A program made the translations under genes and the position numbers. DNA of 64,000 bases from Bolinopsis microptera. Taxonomy: Eukaryota > Ctenophora > Tentaculata > Lobata > Bolinopsidae. Of this stretch, positions 23,401 to 31,827 are shown piece after piece. The notes beneath the pieces were generated by a model that made no database searches, was not told the origin of the DNA, and saw nothing but the letters and a program-made list of their open reading frames with translations. The stretch spans positions 18,613,240 to 18,677,239 of the forward strand of contig NC_087074.1 in NCBI RefSeq assembly GCF_026151205.1. Reading direction: 5' to 3'. Numbering within the stretch: position 1 is the stretch's first letter; every line of letters begins with the position of its first letter.

Positions 23401-25156
23401 TGTGGGAGTGTGTGACGGTGCGGATGACTGTTTGGATGGGAGTGATGAGTTGTTGTGCCCTGCAGTCTCCTATCCTCAATGTGCTCCTGAAGCTTACGAC
23501 TGTGAAACTGATGAGACCCTTGAGGAGAGATGTATATTTGCTCCAAAGTGCGATAACAGCACTGCGCACCAGAGACATGTGTGTACTAACCAGCGGGACA
23601 TTATGCGCTGTAACCATGGAGACCCTTGCAGCGCAAATAACGGCGGATGCGCGCAAGTGTGTAACCCTCTCCCAGATAACACTAGACAGTGTTCCTGTTT
23701 CCTGGGTTATTATCTAGACAGTGACGGACGCACGTGTAAAGATATAGACGAGTGTAAAGATCCTAACACGTGTAGCCAGGTGTGTACTAATCTGAAGGGA
23801 AGTTACACGTGCAGTTGTATAGCAGGGTTTGTCAAGTGGGGAGGCGATGGCAGCAGCTGTAAACTTCAGTCAGGGCCCACTCAGGTACTGATATCCACCG
23901 AGTTCGATATGAGGATCTCATCTCCCACCTCTCTCACCAAGGTTACCTCCGGTGAACGAGCCTCCTTCAAATTCTCCTTCTACTCAGCAGAAATTGGTAA
24001 CTATTACTTCGTAGTGGGGATTGTGGACAACTACAAACTCTACAAGCTGGTGGACTCCCAAGAGGTGTTTGTAACGGAACTAGAGGGTCGTGTAGCTGAT
24101 CTGGAGTATAACCCACTCACTAATAACATAGTTTACTGCAACTCTTACTCAGTTAACATCCTGTCTCTTAACCGGACCCTCGCTTCCACCACCGTCTACA
24201 CAGACATTGTCCGGCCGGTACAAAAACTAGCTCTCAGTCCCCGGTCCGGACTCATATTCTACACCAGGAACTGGATGTTGGGAGTGATGAAGAGTGATGG
24301 ATCGGTTAGCAAGTACCTCGCAACAGATAACAGTGATATGAGGACCTACCAGTTTAAAGACGGCCGAGTAACGAGTATTTCAGTGGACGAGCCTGCTAAA
24401 AGAGTGTACTGGTACGACTCCGATCTCCAGCAACTCTCCTCCGCCTCCTACTCCGGTAGAAGAGTTAAAACAGTGCTCAGTAAACTAAAGCACGTGCAAC
24501 AGATCAGAGTGTTTGGGGACCACGTGATATACCACACAGGGAAGGATTTATGGAGTGTGGAGAAGAGAGGGAGGAGTGTGAGTGTGAGGAGAGAGTTCCT
24601 GTTACCTAGGTGCTCTCACATCAGTGTAGTGACCAAGTCTCCTGCTGTCTTAGACAAGTGCAGAGAGTGTGGTGTGTGTTTGATAGATGAGGGAGCTGGG
24701 CCAGCTTGCTACAGTAAACATGACAACACGTGTGAGTGTGTTAATGGTGGCAAGTGTAATGTCACTACTGGAGGGGAGATGGTGTGTGAGTGTCTTCCCG
24801 GTTACCATGGTGACACGTGTGATTTACTGAACAATGGGTCCAGGTCCCATTCTTTAATCGATATAGTAGTTGCGATAGTGGTGCTTCTTTTCGTATTAGC
24901 GTTGATAGCGCTGTGTTTCATATGTAAGCGAAGAAACTTACTGTCTAAGTTCAAAGACTTTTTAACAGGTAAACTGTTCAAAGTGCCTCCTTCAGTGAGG
25001 TACAGTAGGCATACCAGTTCAGTGACTACTAACAATAACAGTGTAGAGTATGGTATTTTCAATGAGGCCTGTGAGGAGTATGACTTAGAAGAAATGAACA
25101 CAGACCAGTGCCATCTTATGGAGGATAATTTAGAGGATCACGAGGATGTCATCTAG
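6013..25156 (+). CDS. LRP-like multidomain receptor gene (LDLa, EGF, YWTD propellers, TM)
   Basis: Giant type I membrane receptor of the LDL-receptor-related family, acting at the cell surface in ligand uptake or signalling. Exons read by eye: 6013-6076, 6532-6673, 6828-6928, 7098-7230, 7438-7578, 8238-8468, 8658-8944, 11651-11715, 12007-12302, 12994-13072, 17427-17562, 17996-18138, 18256-20023, 20165-20314, 20572-20859, 21062-25156; about 2700 residues. Order: signal peptide, propeller, EGF, about seven LDLa, EGF, propeller, EGF, ten LDLa, two EGF, propeller, EGF, about ten LDLa, two EGF, propeller, EGF, one TM, a tail of about 75 residues. All junctions keep phase except for two single-base losses (about 18590 and 20308). 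A propeller before the first LDLa cluster recalls LRP5/6, whereas the LDLa clusters recall LRP1/2, so no orthologue is named. A start at 15641 could make a shorter form. Confidence 0.85.
8103..8216 (+). promoter_or_regulatory. Intronic cluster of three CACGTG E-boxes with CCAAT-like words
   Basis: Within the intron just before exon 6, ACCACGTG occurs three times in about 100 bp. Between and after the boxes are GACCAATCTAA and ACCAACCTATCAGA. The same E-box plus CCAAT arrangement recurs at 50977-51030 and 52100-52153. CACGTG binds bHLH-zip factors and CCAAT binds NF-Y in animals. A regulatory role is inferred only. Confidence 0.45.
8658..13072 (+). CDS. LRP-like exons 7-10: EGF module and first LDLa cluster
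   Basis: Exon 7 (8658-8944) ends the propeller and encodes a cysteine-rich EGF-like module with an inserted Gly-Asn-Pro run (GNP repeated four times, then GNS), followed by the first half of an LDLa repeat. Exon 8 (11651-11715) supplies the second half with the signature [16 protein letters not shown], so intron 7 splits an LDLa domain. Exon 9 (12007-12302) holds a degenerate and a good LDLa ([16 protein letters not shown]), and starts another that ends in exon 10 ([16 protein letters not shown]). Exon 10 ends in phase 0, matching exon 11 at 17427. If the exon 10 donor is not used, the frame reads LVSH and stops at TAA (13082-13084), giving a soluble product of about 516 residues. Confidence 0.75.
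9358..11640 (+). repeat. 2.3-kb intronic minisatellite, 39-bp and 35-bp units
   Basis: The array fills most of intron 7 and stops about 10 bases before the splice acceptor of exon 8. The main unit is 39 bp and a shorter 35-bp variant is interspersed and becomes predominant at the 3' end. Each unit carries GTAACCCCTGTAACCGTTAC, and most carry GTTACNCTAGCAAC. The 5' end is more diverged than the middle, as expected for an expanding array. Because 39 is divisible by 3, two plus-strand frames stay open within runs of 39-bp units, but there is no ATG and the 35-bp units break them. Confidence 0.95.
12303..12375 (+). repeat. Short tandem repeat at the exon 9 donor
   Basis: ACTAGTCTGCTAG-type words (about 20-bp unit) repeat four times, starting within the donor-proximal intron sequence just after 12302. 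Each unit is a partial palindrome, so the nascent intron could form a hairpin at the 5' splice site. Confidence 0.75.
15068..15511 (-). CDS. Uncharacterised 147-residue frame antisense to LRP intron 10
   Basis: An ATG-initiated intronless frame of 147 residues. The N-terminus is lysine-rich (KKQEKKK) and the middle is basic with a short hydrophobic RLLVLL. The C-terminal third is rich in Thr, Asn and Ser with several NxT/S sequons. No signal peptide, domain or known family was recognised. Its start lies 129 bp from the divergent exon at 15641, so the two could share a bidirectional promoter. No polyadenylation signal was seen close downstream. It may be a real small gene, a retrocopy or a chance frame. 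Confidence 0.35.
   Translation of the reverse strand: MGISADKKQEKKKMPVKDYNLRRVSAEIFEIRSVDRSMCTAFSRGVSKTRLLVLLSANKSARQTIKTKIPALTVRNLHPLFKYFAGGSRPETVTTCNLTYQISGADILFQEGFHSVTRTDPAPRSINLNINTTYPGFTASNTTLNLL
15641..15697 (+). CDS. Putative alternative first exon encoding a signal peptide
   Basis: ATG followed by 18 codons encoding [19 protein letters not shown], a textbook signal peptide, and then the strong donor GTGAGT. The exon ends in phase 0, which is exactly what exon 11 (17427) needs. The joined product would run from the signal peptide straight into an LDLa repeat, the usual N-terminal layout of LRP1/LDLR-type receptors. I infer an internal promoter, giving a receptor of about 2210 residues without the first propeller. 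The alternative is that two adjacent genes meet here, the upstream one stopping after exon 10. Confidence 0.55.
17427..18138 (+). CDS. LRP-like exons 11-12: LDLa repeats
   Basis: Exon 11 (17427-17562, phase 0 to 1) encodes a canonical LDLa repeat ([16 protein letters not shown]). Exon 12 (17996-18138) encodes another with an unusually long loop before its DE pair ([13 protein letters not shown]) and starts the next, completed in exon 13 by [16 protein letters not shown]. Both have clean AG acceptors and GTAA donors. Confidence 0.85.
18256..20023 (+). CDS. LRP-like exon 13: EGF, second propeller, EGF and LDLa cluster, with a frame break
   Basis: A long exon. The first part (frame beginning TGT at 18256) ends an LDLa and encodes an EGF-like module ([13 protein letters not shown]) and the first propeller strands ([14 protein letters not shown]). 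That frame stops at 18637-18639. From about 18600 the next frame continues the propeller without loss ([18 protein letters not shown], then [15 protein letters not shown]), so one base is missing near 18590-18600. After the propeller come an EGF ([17 protein letters not shown]) and LDLa repeats with the acidic signature, for example [16 protein letters not shown] and [16 protein letters not shown]. The exon ends in phase 2 at the donor before 20024. Confidence 0.85.
20165..20314 (+). CDS. LRP-like exon 14: LDLa repeats, with an apparent missing base at its 3' end
   Basis: Starts in phase with exon 13 (AG plus G gives Arg) and encodes [17 protein letters not shown] and then [11 protein letters not shown]. 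The final codons read GAG ATG AG before the donor, which leaves phase 2, whereas exon 15 requires phase 0. One extra G (GAG GAT GAG) would give the expected calcium-binding DE of the LDLa repeat and also repair the phase. So a single-base loss near 20308 is the simplest reading. Confidence 0.75.
20572..20859 (+). CDS. LRP-like exon 15: two full LDLa repeats and the start of a third
   Basis: An exon of exactly 96 codons, phase 0 at both ends, after a good acceptor (ACCTCCCACAG). It encodes LDLa repeats with [16 protein letters not shown] and [16 protein letters not shown], then the first half of the next repeat ([11 protein letters not shown]), completed in exon 16. The calcium-ligand residues (D..D..DE) are intact. 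Confidence 0.9.
21062..25156 (+). CDS. LRP-like exon 16: two propellers, LDLa cluster, EGFs, TM and tail
   Basis: A 4.1-kb uninterrupted terminal exon, ending in TAG. Order: LDLa half ([16 protein letters not shown]), an EGF and a calcium-binding EGF (DTDECD), propeller 3 ([19 protein letters not shown]), an EGF, about ten LDLa of varying quality, an EGF ([12 protein letters not shown]), a calcium-binding EGF ([11 protein letters not shown]), propeller 4 ([19 protein letters not shown]), an EGF (CECVNGGKC) and a TM helix ([19 protein letters not shown]) followed by stop-transfer KRR. Several LDLa in the third cluster have lost the CDG or SDE signature. The tail lacks NPxY but has NSVEY, a YGIF Yxx-hydrophobic sorting motif, LL after RRN, and an acidic end. 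The large exon suggests intron loss. Confidence 0.9.
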   Translation, partial: ESVCNGVDECGDGSDERGCDQDPVNECLSRPCDLEHGQCVDLRLGYYCSCDQGYELALNKKYCIDTDECDLKVHARQCTQLCYNTVGGFACGCVAGYSLDRRDHVTCRADTPLSYLLLSHHSVYSLSEVSYYNHSRELVLYDLPDSVHHIATHITSTSTLLYTAEGSSIKRYVLPPLTLDTSLTKPTLNRRTLENVHVSSLAVDWSTGNLYWSDPVLGEIKLYSPPSGPSVSVVSTHCDKVRGLVLLPQRGKMYFIHVYQGVSQIAETGLDGTRRRRVTGRGEMVSHFDIDHITTTLYYFSSYCADPEHDFCMYKIELQYPTPKTQLLESGDLMPYEILTGFRAFGSHRYMAMSRRGVLDCKLYQGWDCRQLTTNETEYTDILFLSPLSQPLLENACGVDTCGEGAVCVNTAVDALGTQLHTACVCAGKDEVYEKGKCKAVESRCDEEIYFSCQSGGCIETRFKCDHVRDCTDGSDEMGCEEFHCNDLVQFSCRNGNQCVPIERRCDGFKDCADNSDEDSCTSSLCAESEFLCNSTKTCIPELWRCDGTEDCLEGEDEKGCCHGKEEGCEECSGFQCLNNNKRLQCYSDSVVGDGKVDCYYSVDEDKSEMRCEGGTFLCNSLCYPDNWRCNGEVDCGDEESCEMSCDQDHGLFGTRCVSNSLMCDGWRDLEGGEDEEGCFVSCDLNYLSCNGMCVPSDSDWLCEGYCGEEVISLIHQIQRGCKCGVSQRQCKSGRCQDASFWCDKEVDCLHEDDEVWCPGSNCAPPDFCCSYSGRILRDSVGVCDGADDCLDGSDELLCPAVSYPQCAPEAYDCETDETLEERCIFAPKCDNSTAHQRHVCTNQRDIMRCNHGDPCSANNGGCAQVCNPLPDNTRQCSCFLGYYLDSDGRTCKDIDECKDPNTCSQVCTNLKGSYTCSCIAGFVKWGGDGSSCKLQSGPTQVLISTEFDMRISSPTSLTKVTSGERASFKFSFYSAEIGNYYFVVGIVDNYKLYKLVDSQEVFVTELEGRVADLEYNPLTNNIVYCNSYSVNILSLNRTLASTTVYTDIVRPVQKLALSPRSGLIFYTRNWMLGVMKSDGSVSKYLATDNSDMRTYQFKDGRVTSISVDEPAKRVYWYDSDLQQLSSASYSGRRVKTVLSKLKHVQQIRVFGDHVIYHTGKDLWSVEKRGRSVSVRREFLLPRCSHISVVTKSPAVLDKCRECGVCLIDEGAGPACYSKHDNTCECVNGGKCNVTTGGEMVCECLPGYHGDTCDLLNNGSRSHSLIDIVVAIVVLLFVLALIALCFICKRRNLLSKFKDFLTGKLFKVPPSVRYSRHTSSVTTNNNSVEYGIFNEACEEYDLEEMNTDQCHLMEDNLEDHEDVI

Positions 25157-26348
25157 TCACTTATTTGTAATTAAATTAATTTATTATTTATTTTTCCTGG
25201 AGAAAACTCTAACTACTTTACGTAGTTGTAATGATAACTTTCAATTGTATTTGTTTATTACCGTCCACAAATGCGCGCTTTCTATGTACAGTTTAGTGTC
25301 TGACACAAATGCACTTTTTTTCTTGATTATTAATTTTAGGTTTTTAGGTTGTCTAGGTAAATATGGTCGCCAAGTTTCTTCCATTTATTAAACACAGTTG
25401 TCTAACACAATTTAGCCCAGTAAATGGGATTTTGCCGTGTTTGTTTACTTTCGAAGCCAACCAACCTATCCAGAAACCCAATTGATTGAATGTCCTTTTT
25501 CAAACTTTTTGAATCAGACACAAAGCACACATTTCAAAGCTGATTTATGGTAAAGGTAAATTTATTTCCTCAAGTTACTAATTGAGTAATTGAAGGTTGG
25601 CTTCGATCGTTAAGTTGGTTGTTTGTTATATTGGCTGGATTCGCTATTTTTATATTTGTCAGGATTTTCAATTAACTTGATGCTTTTGAATACAATTTCT
25701 CATTTGTTTGACAAACTCTAAAATGAAAGTATTACTATTAGAAGGATTTGCTCTGATAGGGGTAGGGTTTTCAAATATTTAAGTACTCTGTATTTGTTCA
25801 TGAATATCAACAAATACTTGCAGCCCGTAGTGTGCCTATCAACCCTGCAAAGTTTGATAGGGGTCGTATACATATTACGTAATCATCATTTTTTGGGACA
25901 TTTTTACCCCCCCCCCCCCCCCCCCCCCCTCAGCTGATTACTTAATATGTGGACGACCCCGTTCTGTCAGTGTCCAGATGGTTTTGGGATAAGAAATACA
26001 GCGAGCAAACTCACGCCCGGCCCAGCAGACACGTGTGATGGCCGAGACGGCTCCGGCGCCATAATTAATAGCATGCTGTCCGCGCAGGTCGTGCGCGCGC
26101 GCGCCTATAATGTGGCGTAGAGCGCGAAGCTCTCTACATCTAAAGACATTTCTTGCTAGTAGTTTGGCGCCAATGGTTCTCCCAGATAATGTTTACTCTC
26201 CAAGACGCCGATGCAGCTCAATCAATTTGACAGTTTAAGTAACATCTTAAAGACAGCTATCTTTTAGCTTCGGTTGAAAATAAAGCAATACATTTTCTCA
26301 GTAAACCCAAATATACCTTAATAAGTTAATTAAAAACATGAACTTGAA
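25157..26348. other. Intergenic region between the LRP-like gene and CTU2
   Basis: These are the converging 3' ends of two genes. ATTAAA words at 25170-25175 and 25387-25392 could serve polyadenylation of the LRP-like gene. A MITE with a poly-C core is at 25860-25960. A GC-rich block with alternating CG is at about 26080-26130. No other gene was seen. Confidence 0.6.
25860..25960. mobile_element. Short MITE with GGGGTCGT ends and a poly-C core
   Basis: The 101-bp element has imperfect inverted ends of about 26 bp: left GGGGTCGTATACATATTACG, right (on the other strand) GGGGTCGTCCACATATTAAG, both continuing into TAATCA. The centre holds 23 consecutive C (25907-25929). No clear target duplication. 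Related GGGGTCGTCC-ended repeats are, as I recall, common in marine invertebrate genomes; that is unverified here. Confidence 0.7.
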
Positions 26349-28012
26349 CTAATCAATCAGAAACTCGTCTAATATCTCCTTGGTATTTGCTCGCCGAGAA
26401 ATAAGTCCCCTGACACTCTCGTGGCTCTCGCTGACAGCAATCTGACAGCCAGAACAGAGCCCTTCCTCTAGCCCTAACAGAGTCAGATCCTGAACAACAT
26501 CTCCACTTTGTGGCAATGGTAAGAAGCAAACGTCACAGTTAGCACCAGCGTTAGACACAGTCTGTAACTTGGCACCAGTTTTCATGACAGTGCTGACAGT
26601 AGAAGGGAAGTTAGCTTGTAATCCCGATATAAAGGTGTCTGTGAGCCTGCTCATACTGCCTACTATTGGATCTGATAGAGTTGAGTGAGATATAATGGTT
26701 ATTGGAGTTATTGCTAGGCGACGGAGATAAAATGCGCATTCTTTTGGTGTAAATTCTCTCATAGAGTTAATGAAGGTAAGACCAGGAAGTCTTGTATCTA
26801 GATATTGTGTTTCGTTAGGCACATATAGACCTCTCCCCACAGATACAGTGTTCAGTAGCCTGGCTGCTAAGTCTGTAGAAACTTCTGACATCATCACTTT
26901 GGTAGACTTTAATATCTCAGCAAAAGTAGATAATATTTGAAGATGGAGAGATCGATGAATATCTTCTTTCGCAGATGAGGTTTTTATCTTCTGAAAAGAA
27001 GATCTGGCAGCTTCAGAAAGCCCGTCAAAATCAGTGTCCATTTCCTTCAAATCAACAACTGCCCTTGTAGCATTGTCCTCGCAAAACTGCCTGCATCTTT
27101 CTTGGTAATTCTCCAGAAAAATCAGTTCAAATGGAATGACAAAAGTTTGTTTGGGCATGTCAGGAACTTTTTCAATAATTCGAAGAATGGCAGGAACTGG
27201 ACTTTCTGCCATATCGAACAAGCAGCTATCATCAATAATCAGTATCTTTGGGAATGCAGTTATCTTCTTGTGCGACGTTTTATCGTATCCAGTCGCCATA
27301 AGATTTAACATGGCCAGGGAGGAGACGTTACCAGACACATTCAGAAGAACTGTTTCACCAGGATACAGAATCTTTGTCTTGCCAAGACCCTGGATGAAAA
27401 GCAATTAGATTGATAGAATGTTGGGGCTATGCAATATAATGACCACCAAATACCTCAGATAATTCCATATATGGTATAATAGGGCGGAATATAACTTATT
27501 ATATTACGCTAAACTATTCTCGTCTCTCTCAAGCATGTCAAGTCATAATGGACTTATATATAACTTATATATTGTAACTTTATTATATAAATAAAAATAT
27601 GAGAGTTCATCTAATCTGTTGACGGATTGTTTCATAACGGTATCCTAGCAACAAGGATCAAACTTTCCCAGGTTACATGTAACAAATAAATTAATAACTA
27701 GTATTTAAGGTATCAGTAACTGAATCTTTAGATTTTGAGATCCTTTATGCTCTAAAGCAATGTATAAATGTCGAGTGTTATTATTCTTATTTATAAATAC
27801 TGCAACTCCAAAAGTCTAACCTGTCTAAATTTGTGAACAAGATGATGATCAAAACAAGGACCGCAGAAGGGGTCCCCGTGTCTGATAAGAACAAAAGGAA
27901 GCCCAGTTTTACACTTAAAACAAACATCTGTTCGTTTGTTTGTTTTGCTCTTTATCATCACACTCTCCGTTCCACATGAGTTGGCGGCGCCAAAACTGGC
28001 TGTACTACACAT
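26349..28012 (-). CDS. CTU2: Cytoplasmic tRNA 2-thiolation protein 2
   Basis: CTU2/Ncs2 partners CTU1/Ncs6 to thiolate uridine 34 of Lys, Glu and Gln tRNAs in the cytosol, using sulphur passed on by URM1. Two exons: 27821-28012 (64 codons) and 26349-27389, joined in phase 0 across a 431-bp intron with GT and AG borders. The predicted protein is 410 residues, against about 515 in human. Exon 1 has the N-terminal CxxC pair (C31/C34, C50/C53) and the family phrase CGPCFDHHLVHKFR. Exon 2 opens with LGKTKILYPGETVLLNVSGN, matching the degenerate PP-loop of CTU2 (SGN rather than SGG). C-terminal CDVC and CSGC pairs (about 349 and 376) and the EILDEF end are family-like. Loss of loop regions would explain the shortness. 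It is transcribed in the same direction as NOC4L. Confidence 0.92.
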
Positions 28013-29427
28013 GGTTAACTAAAGTGGGGTAAAGCAAGGGTTAGTGTTATCAGCATGATAGTGTCATAATTATATAATTTATATTATTGTACGTCAATTT
28101 GTAAGCATGTTCAATACATTACATAAATTAGTATAATATACTGTATATAGAAATATAAGATTTATTGTGGTTGTTCGATGCTATTTCCAAAACATCATGG
28201 TTATTATTATTTTGGAAGGCATTTTCTATTTAGTTCCGCGAGAAGCTGCTGTATTAACTCAGACCAGGTTTTGTAAGACATGACACTGTCACTCAACTCC
28301 ACATGAAATATAACGGTGAGGATATGTAACGGGGCGAGGAGCACATGTAATGTACCGGGGCGAGGAGACCATGTAATGTAACGATGTTACTGAAACCCAA
28401 TTAATAAAGTAAATACCATCTCCAGTTACCTGACTAGACTGTAAGTAACAGTGTAGTGAGATGTTAGCTGATACATTGTCCCACTCAGGCCCAGAAAGGC
28501 GGCAGATCAGCAGATAATCTGCGAGGAAATTCTGACATTTTTAGGAGCATAAGAAAATGTTTAGGTAAGAAACATTGAACTGGGAGGAAATTTAAAACTT
28601 TCTGGATGTGGGCTCAGGTCCGACATTGTTACTTGAGTGGGCCGGCTAACATCTGCTTACCTGTAGATGTAGCAGGTTTAAAACAACTACACGCTTACAG
28701 TACATATTAATATTAAGTTTTGTTTTACAGTGCATGTTGAATTATATAAACTAAACTTTTAAAACTTTTACTTATTATAAACAATATACAATTTTTTACT
28801 GTTTACTTAACAATGTAGCACACTGATAAAATACGACCTGGAATTTCAATAAAAAGGAAATAGATTTGCCAAACCTAGAAGAGTAGAAAAATCTTATGAA
28901 TACCCCAGCAATGGCTGGAAGGCCATAAAATTTAGATCGGCCTCACGTCAACTGGAAATCTTTTGAACGTAAAATACGATTTAAAATTTGCTCCATGCTA
29001 GAAATTGAAAGATATACCCACCGTACCTATCATTGTAACTGATATTGCGATATCGGTATTATACATTTATAACTGTTATGTAATTTTAGAATAATAACAA
29101 TAGAAAAAGTGATAATAGTAGAAGAGAGTATCTTGGAGAGGAGTAGTTGGTGAACACACAACTCAATGCGATGTATTATTTGCAGTGTGCATTATAGTAC
29201 AGAATAAGTAATTAAAACTACATTTCAATGTGCATGTTGATAAAGTTGTTGTAATGAACAAGTCAGACACTTTGGAGTCTCCGTGTTGGAACATTCGAGA
29301 CCCTTAAATCAGTTTATACTTAGAAACCATCGTCCAACTCTTCTTGTAGAGAGTTTCCCTAGCCATAACAAAAGGTATTTGAAACGTGTGAATACAATTT
29401 CCCCTCCACTCGGTGCTATAAACCTAC

Positions 29428-29752
29428 TTCTCCCTCTCCCTCTCCCTCTCCCTCTCCCTCTCCCTCTCCCTCTCCCTCTCCCTCTCCCTCTCCCTCTCCC
29501 TCTCCCTCTCCCTCTCCCTCTCCCTCTCCCTCTCCCTCTCCCTCTCCCTCTCCCTCTCCCTCTCCCTCTCCCTCTCCCTCTCCCTCTCCCTCTCCCTCTC
29601 CCTCTCCCTCTCCCTCTCCCTCTCCCTCTCCCTCTCCCTCTCCCTCTCCCTCTCCCTCTCCCTCTCCCTCTCCCTCTCCCTCTCCCTCTCCCTCTCCCTC
29701 TCCCTCTCCCTCTCCCCTCTCCCTCTCCCCTCTCCCTCTCCCCTCTCCCCTC
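29428..29752 (+). repeat. (CCCTCT)n hexanucleotide microsatellite, about 325 bp
   Basis: More than 45 nearly perfect CTCCCT units, degrading into CCCCTCT variants at the 3' end. The minus strand is a pure GGGAGA purine run with regular G-triplets, able in principle to form triplex or G-quadruplex DNA. Confidence 0.97.
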
Positions 29753-31230
29753 CAATAACCCTCACTAAGGGTTACACTAAGTAGTATACACAGAGTAGCG
29801 AACTACTTTACATAGCTGCCAGGTTGTGTTGCTTGCTATGTAATATTCAGTGATTATATGTACACTGATCCCACTGAATATCTGTAGTGTAAGTAATATA
29901 TCAGTTTATTGGAACTACCGTCACAACTATTTACAGCATGCTTTACTTGGAGCACTATTAACCGGGATCGCCAGTATAATTCTGGGTTGTTGCCAGGTTA
30001 AAAGTGGGTCACTGCAGAATAGCAGGATATCTCACTATTCATTAATTAATAGTTAGCCACAGTCTTTATATTCAGACAATTAATTAAGAGTAGTAATCTT
30101 ACTCAAAACGTGACGAGACGGCAATAAATTATTATTAGGAGTTATCACATCATTGGACAATGGACGGTGGTTAAATTGTTCTAAGTTTAATTTATTTAAT
30201 CCAGCGAGACAACTTGTGATTGTGTTACATCGTGATTTAGTGGTATTCGAGTTATTTACTAGATCAAAGAACAATATAATAAGTTAGAACTATATACATA
30301 ATTATATGCTACACAAAACATTTTACAAGTTTCTACTTGTAATTGTGTAGTGCTCTGAAGTTAAAAGTACACAATCTCACCTCATGTGTTCAATAAGTTC
30401 CAGGTTCCAAGTGGTGACCTTATGTTTCTCTTATCTCGTACGAATTACAGAGTGTGAAAATTCAATTTGAAAACTTTAATCTTGGTAAGAATGATGTTAC
30501 GTTAGTTATTACAATGTGATAATAATAAAGAAATGTAATCACACTTGTATCTAGCTGCTAGGTCATAGGTGCAGCATCTACTATTGCATTGAGAAATATT
30601 TCCTTATATGATATTATATCATACTAATTATAATGGAGCTAAGGGTTCAAGCAGCGAAGCATATCTTCATTAACATGGGTTTCCGCAGCTTAATGTAAAA
30701 TAACATCATATAATGAGGGCAATTCACCTCAGTCATGAAGTAGGAGCAAAGTTTACACTACTTTGGACACAATCTAAACTTAGAAGTTAGGAAACATGAT
30801 ATTTTGAAACAAACTCTATTGAAAGTAGTGGAGAATGATAATTATTACAAGGCTAAATTGCATTAAATTTAATTTGACTATATTTCCGGCGTTGTTATGT
30901 TTTTCCTCCCAGCTCCCGTAGTAACAACATAATATTCAACATAATATCTCCTAAAATTGGGCGTAATCTTGTGTCTGTCAACTTCCACATTGAACCACTG
31001 GTTAAGAAGACTGAATTTGGAATAAGGACTAAAAACTTTTTGTAAATTTTATAGTGATCTACAGAGATTTTAATTAGAAATCTCATGTCTAGTGTTAACT
31101 GGTAAGTCAGACGTTATTTTAAATAAAAATACAGCACCCCCGGGCCCCAGTAAATTAGTAGATTAATAGAGGCGTGTTCGGGTATTTGTGAAGATGATGT
31201 AAGGTTTGTTGAATATGAGCTGATATCACG

Positions 31231-31399
31231 TGATCTGAGAGACACTCTCCTCACGTGACCAGAGAACCACGTGTCACGTGACCAGAGAACCACGTGTCAC
31301 GTGACCAGAGAACCACGTGTCACGTGACCAGAGAACCACGTGTCACGTGACCTGAGAACCACGTGACCTGAGAACCACGTGACCTGAGAACCACGTGAT
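31231..31399 (+). promoter_or_regulatory. Tandem array of 13 CACGTG E-boxes
   Basis: A 23-bp unit (CACGTGACCAGAGAACCACG then TGT) repeats about four times, then shortens to an 18-bp unit with CCTGAGAACCA. By my count CACGTG occurs 13 times in about 170 bp. The junctions create GTCACGTGAC, which is the CLEAR-type palindrome bound by TFEB/MITF and compatible with Myc/Max or USF. It lies 0.4 kb past the end of NOC4L and 3.2 kb upstream of CTU2. Function is inferred; it may simply be a minisatellite that captured an E-box. Confidence 0.6.
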
Positions 31400-31827
31400 A
31401 GCACTCTCTTAACCCACCTAACCACACAGAACCAGGTAATCTAATATACTACAAGTGGTTCTAATACACAGTGTACAGTGAAATGTGTGTAATTATATTT
31501 GTGTTGTCTGTTGCTCCAGGGTTCATTAAATTTCCACCACCAGTCCACCCTGTACTCTTTCAGAGAGCAAATATTTCTCTATTTTTTCACGCTTAAACTT
31601 ATTAGCTGGGTGGAAAGACTTTTTGTATTGTTCATAAAAGCGATGGAATATTCTAGATCCTAGTTCCTACCTTTGTTGAGAATTTATTAGAATCAATATT
31701 AAACGCAATGTTTGTGGTTAGAATTTTAGAATATTCTAAAAAATATCGATGCAGACCGTCAATAATTTAAAAACAGAGATAAAGTTCAATAAGTTAATAA
31801 TAAGTAATTCAACCCTATAAATCTAAA

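Larger units (their letters stand above)
28013..31827. other. Intergenic region upstream of CTU2 and downstream of NOC4L
   Basis: No gene was recognised in 3.8 kb. It contains a long hexanucleotide microsatellite (29428-29752), a CACGTG array (31231-31399), and AATAAA on the minus strand at 31683-31688 that fits the NOC4L 3' end. The rest is AT-rich. The frames through the microsatellite (Leu-Pro, Arg-Gly or Arg-Glu repeats) are products of the repeat. Confidence 0.6.

Noticed and set aside
29283-29768. Long Leu-Pro, Arg-Gly and Arg-Glu frames
   Set aside because: They are all translations of the CCCTCT microsatellite and have no unique coding flank.
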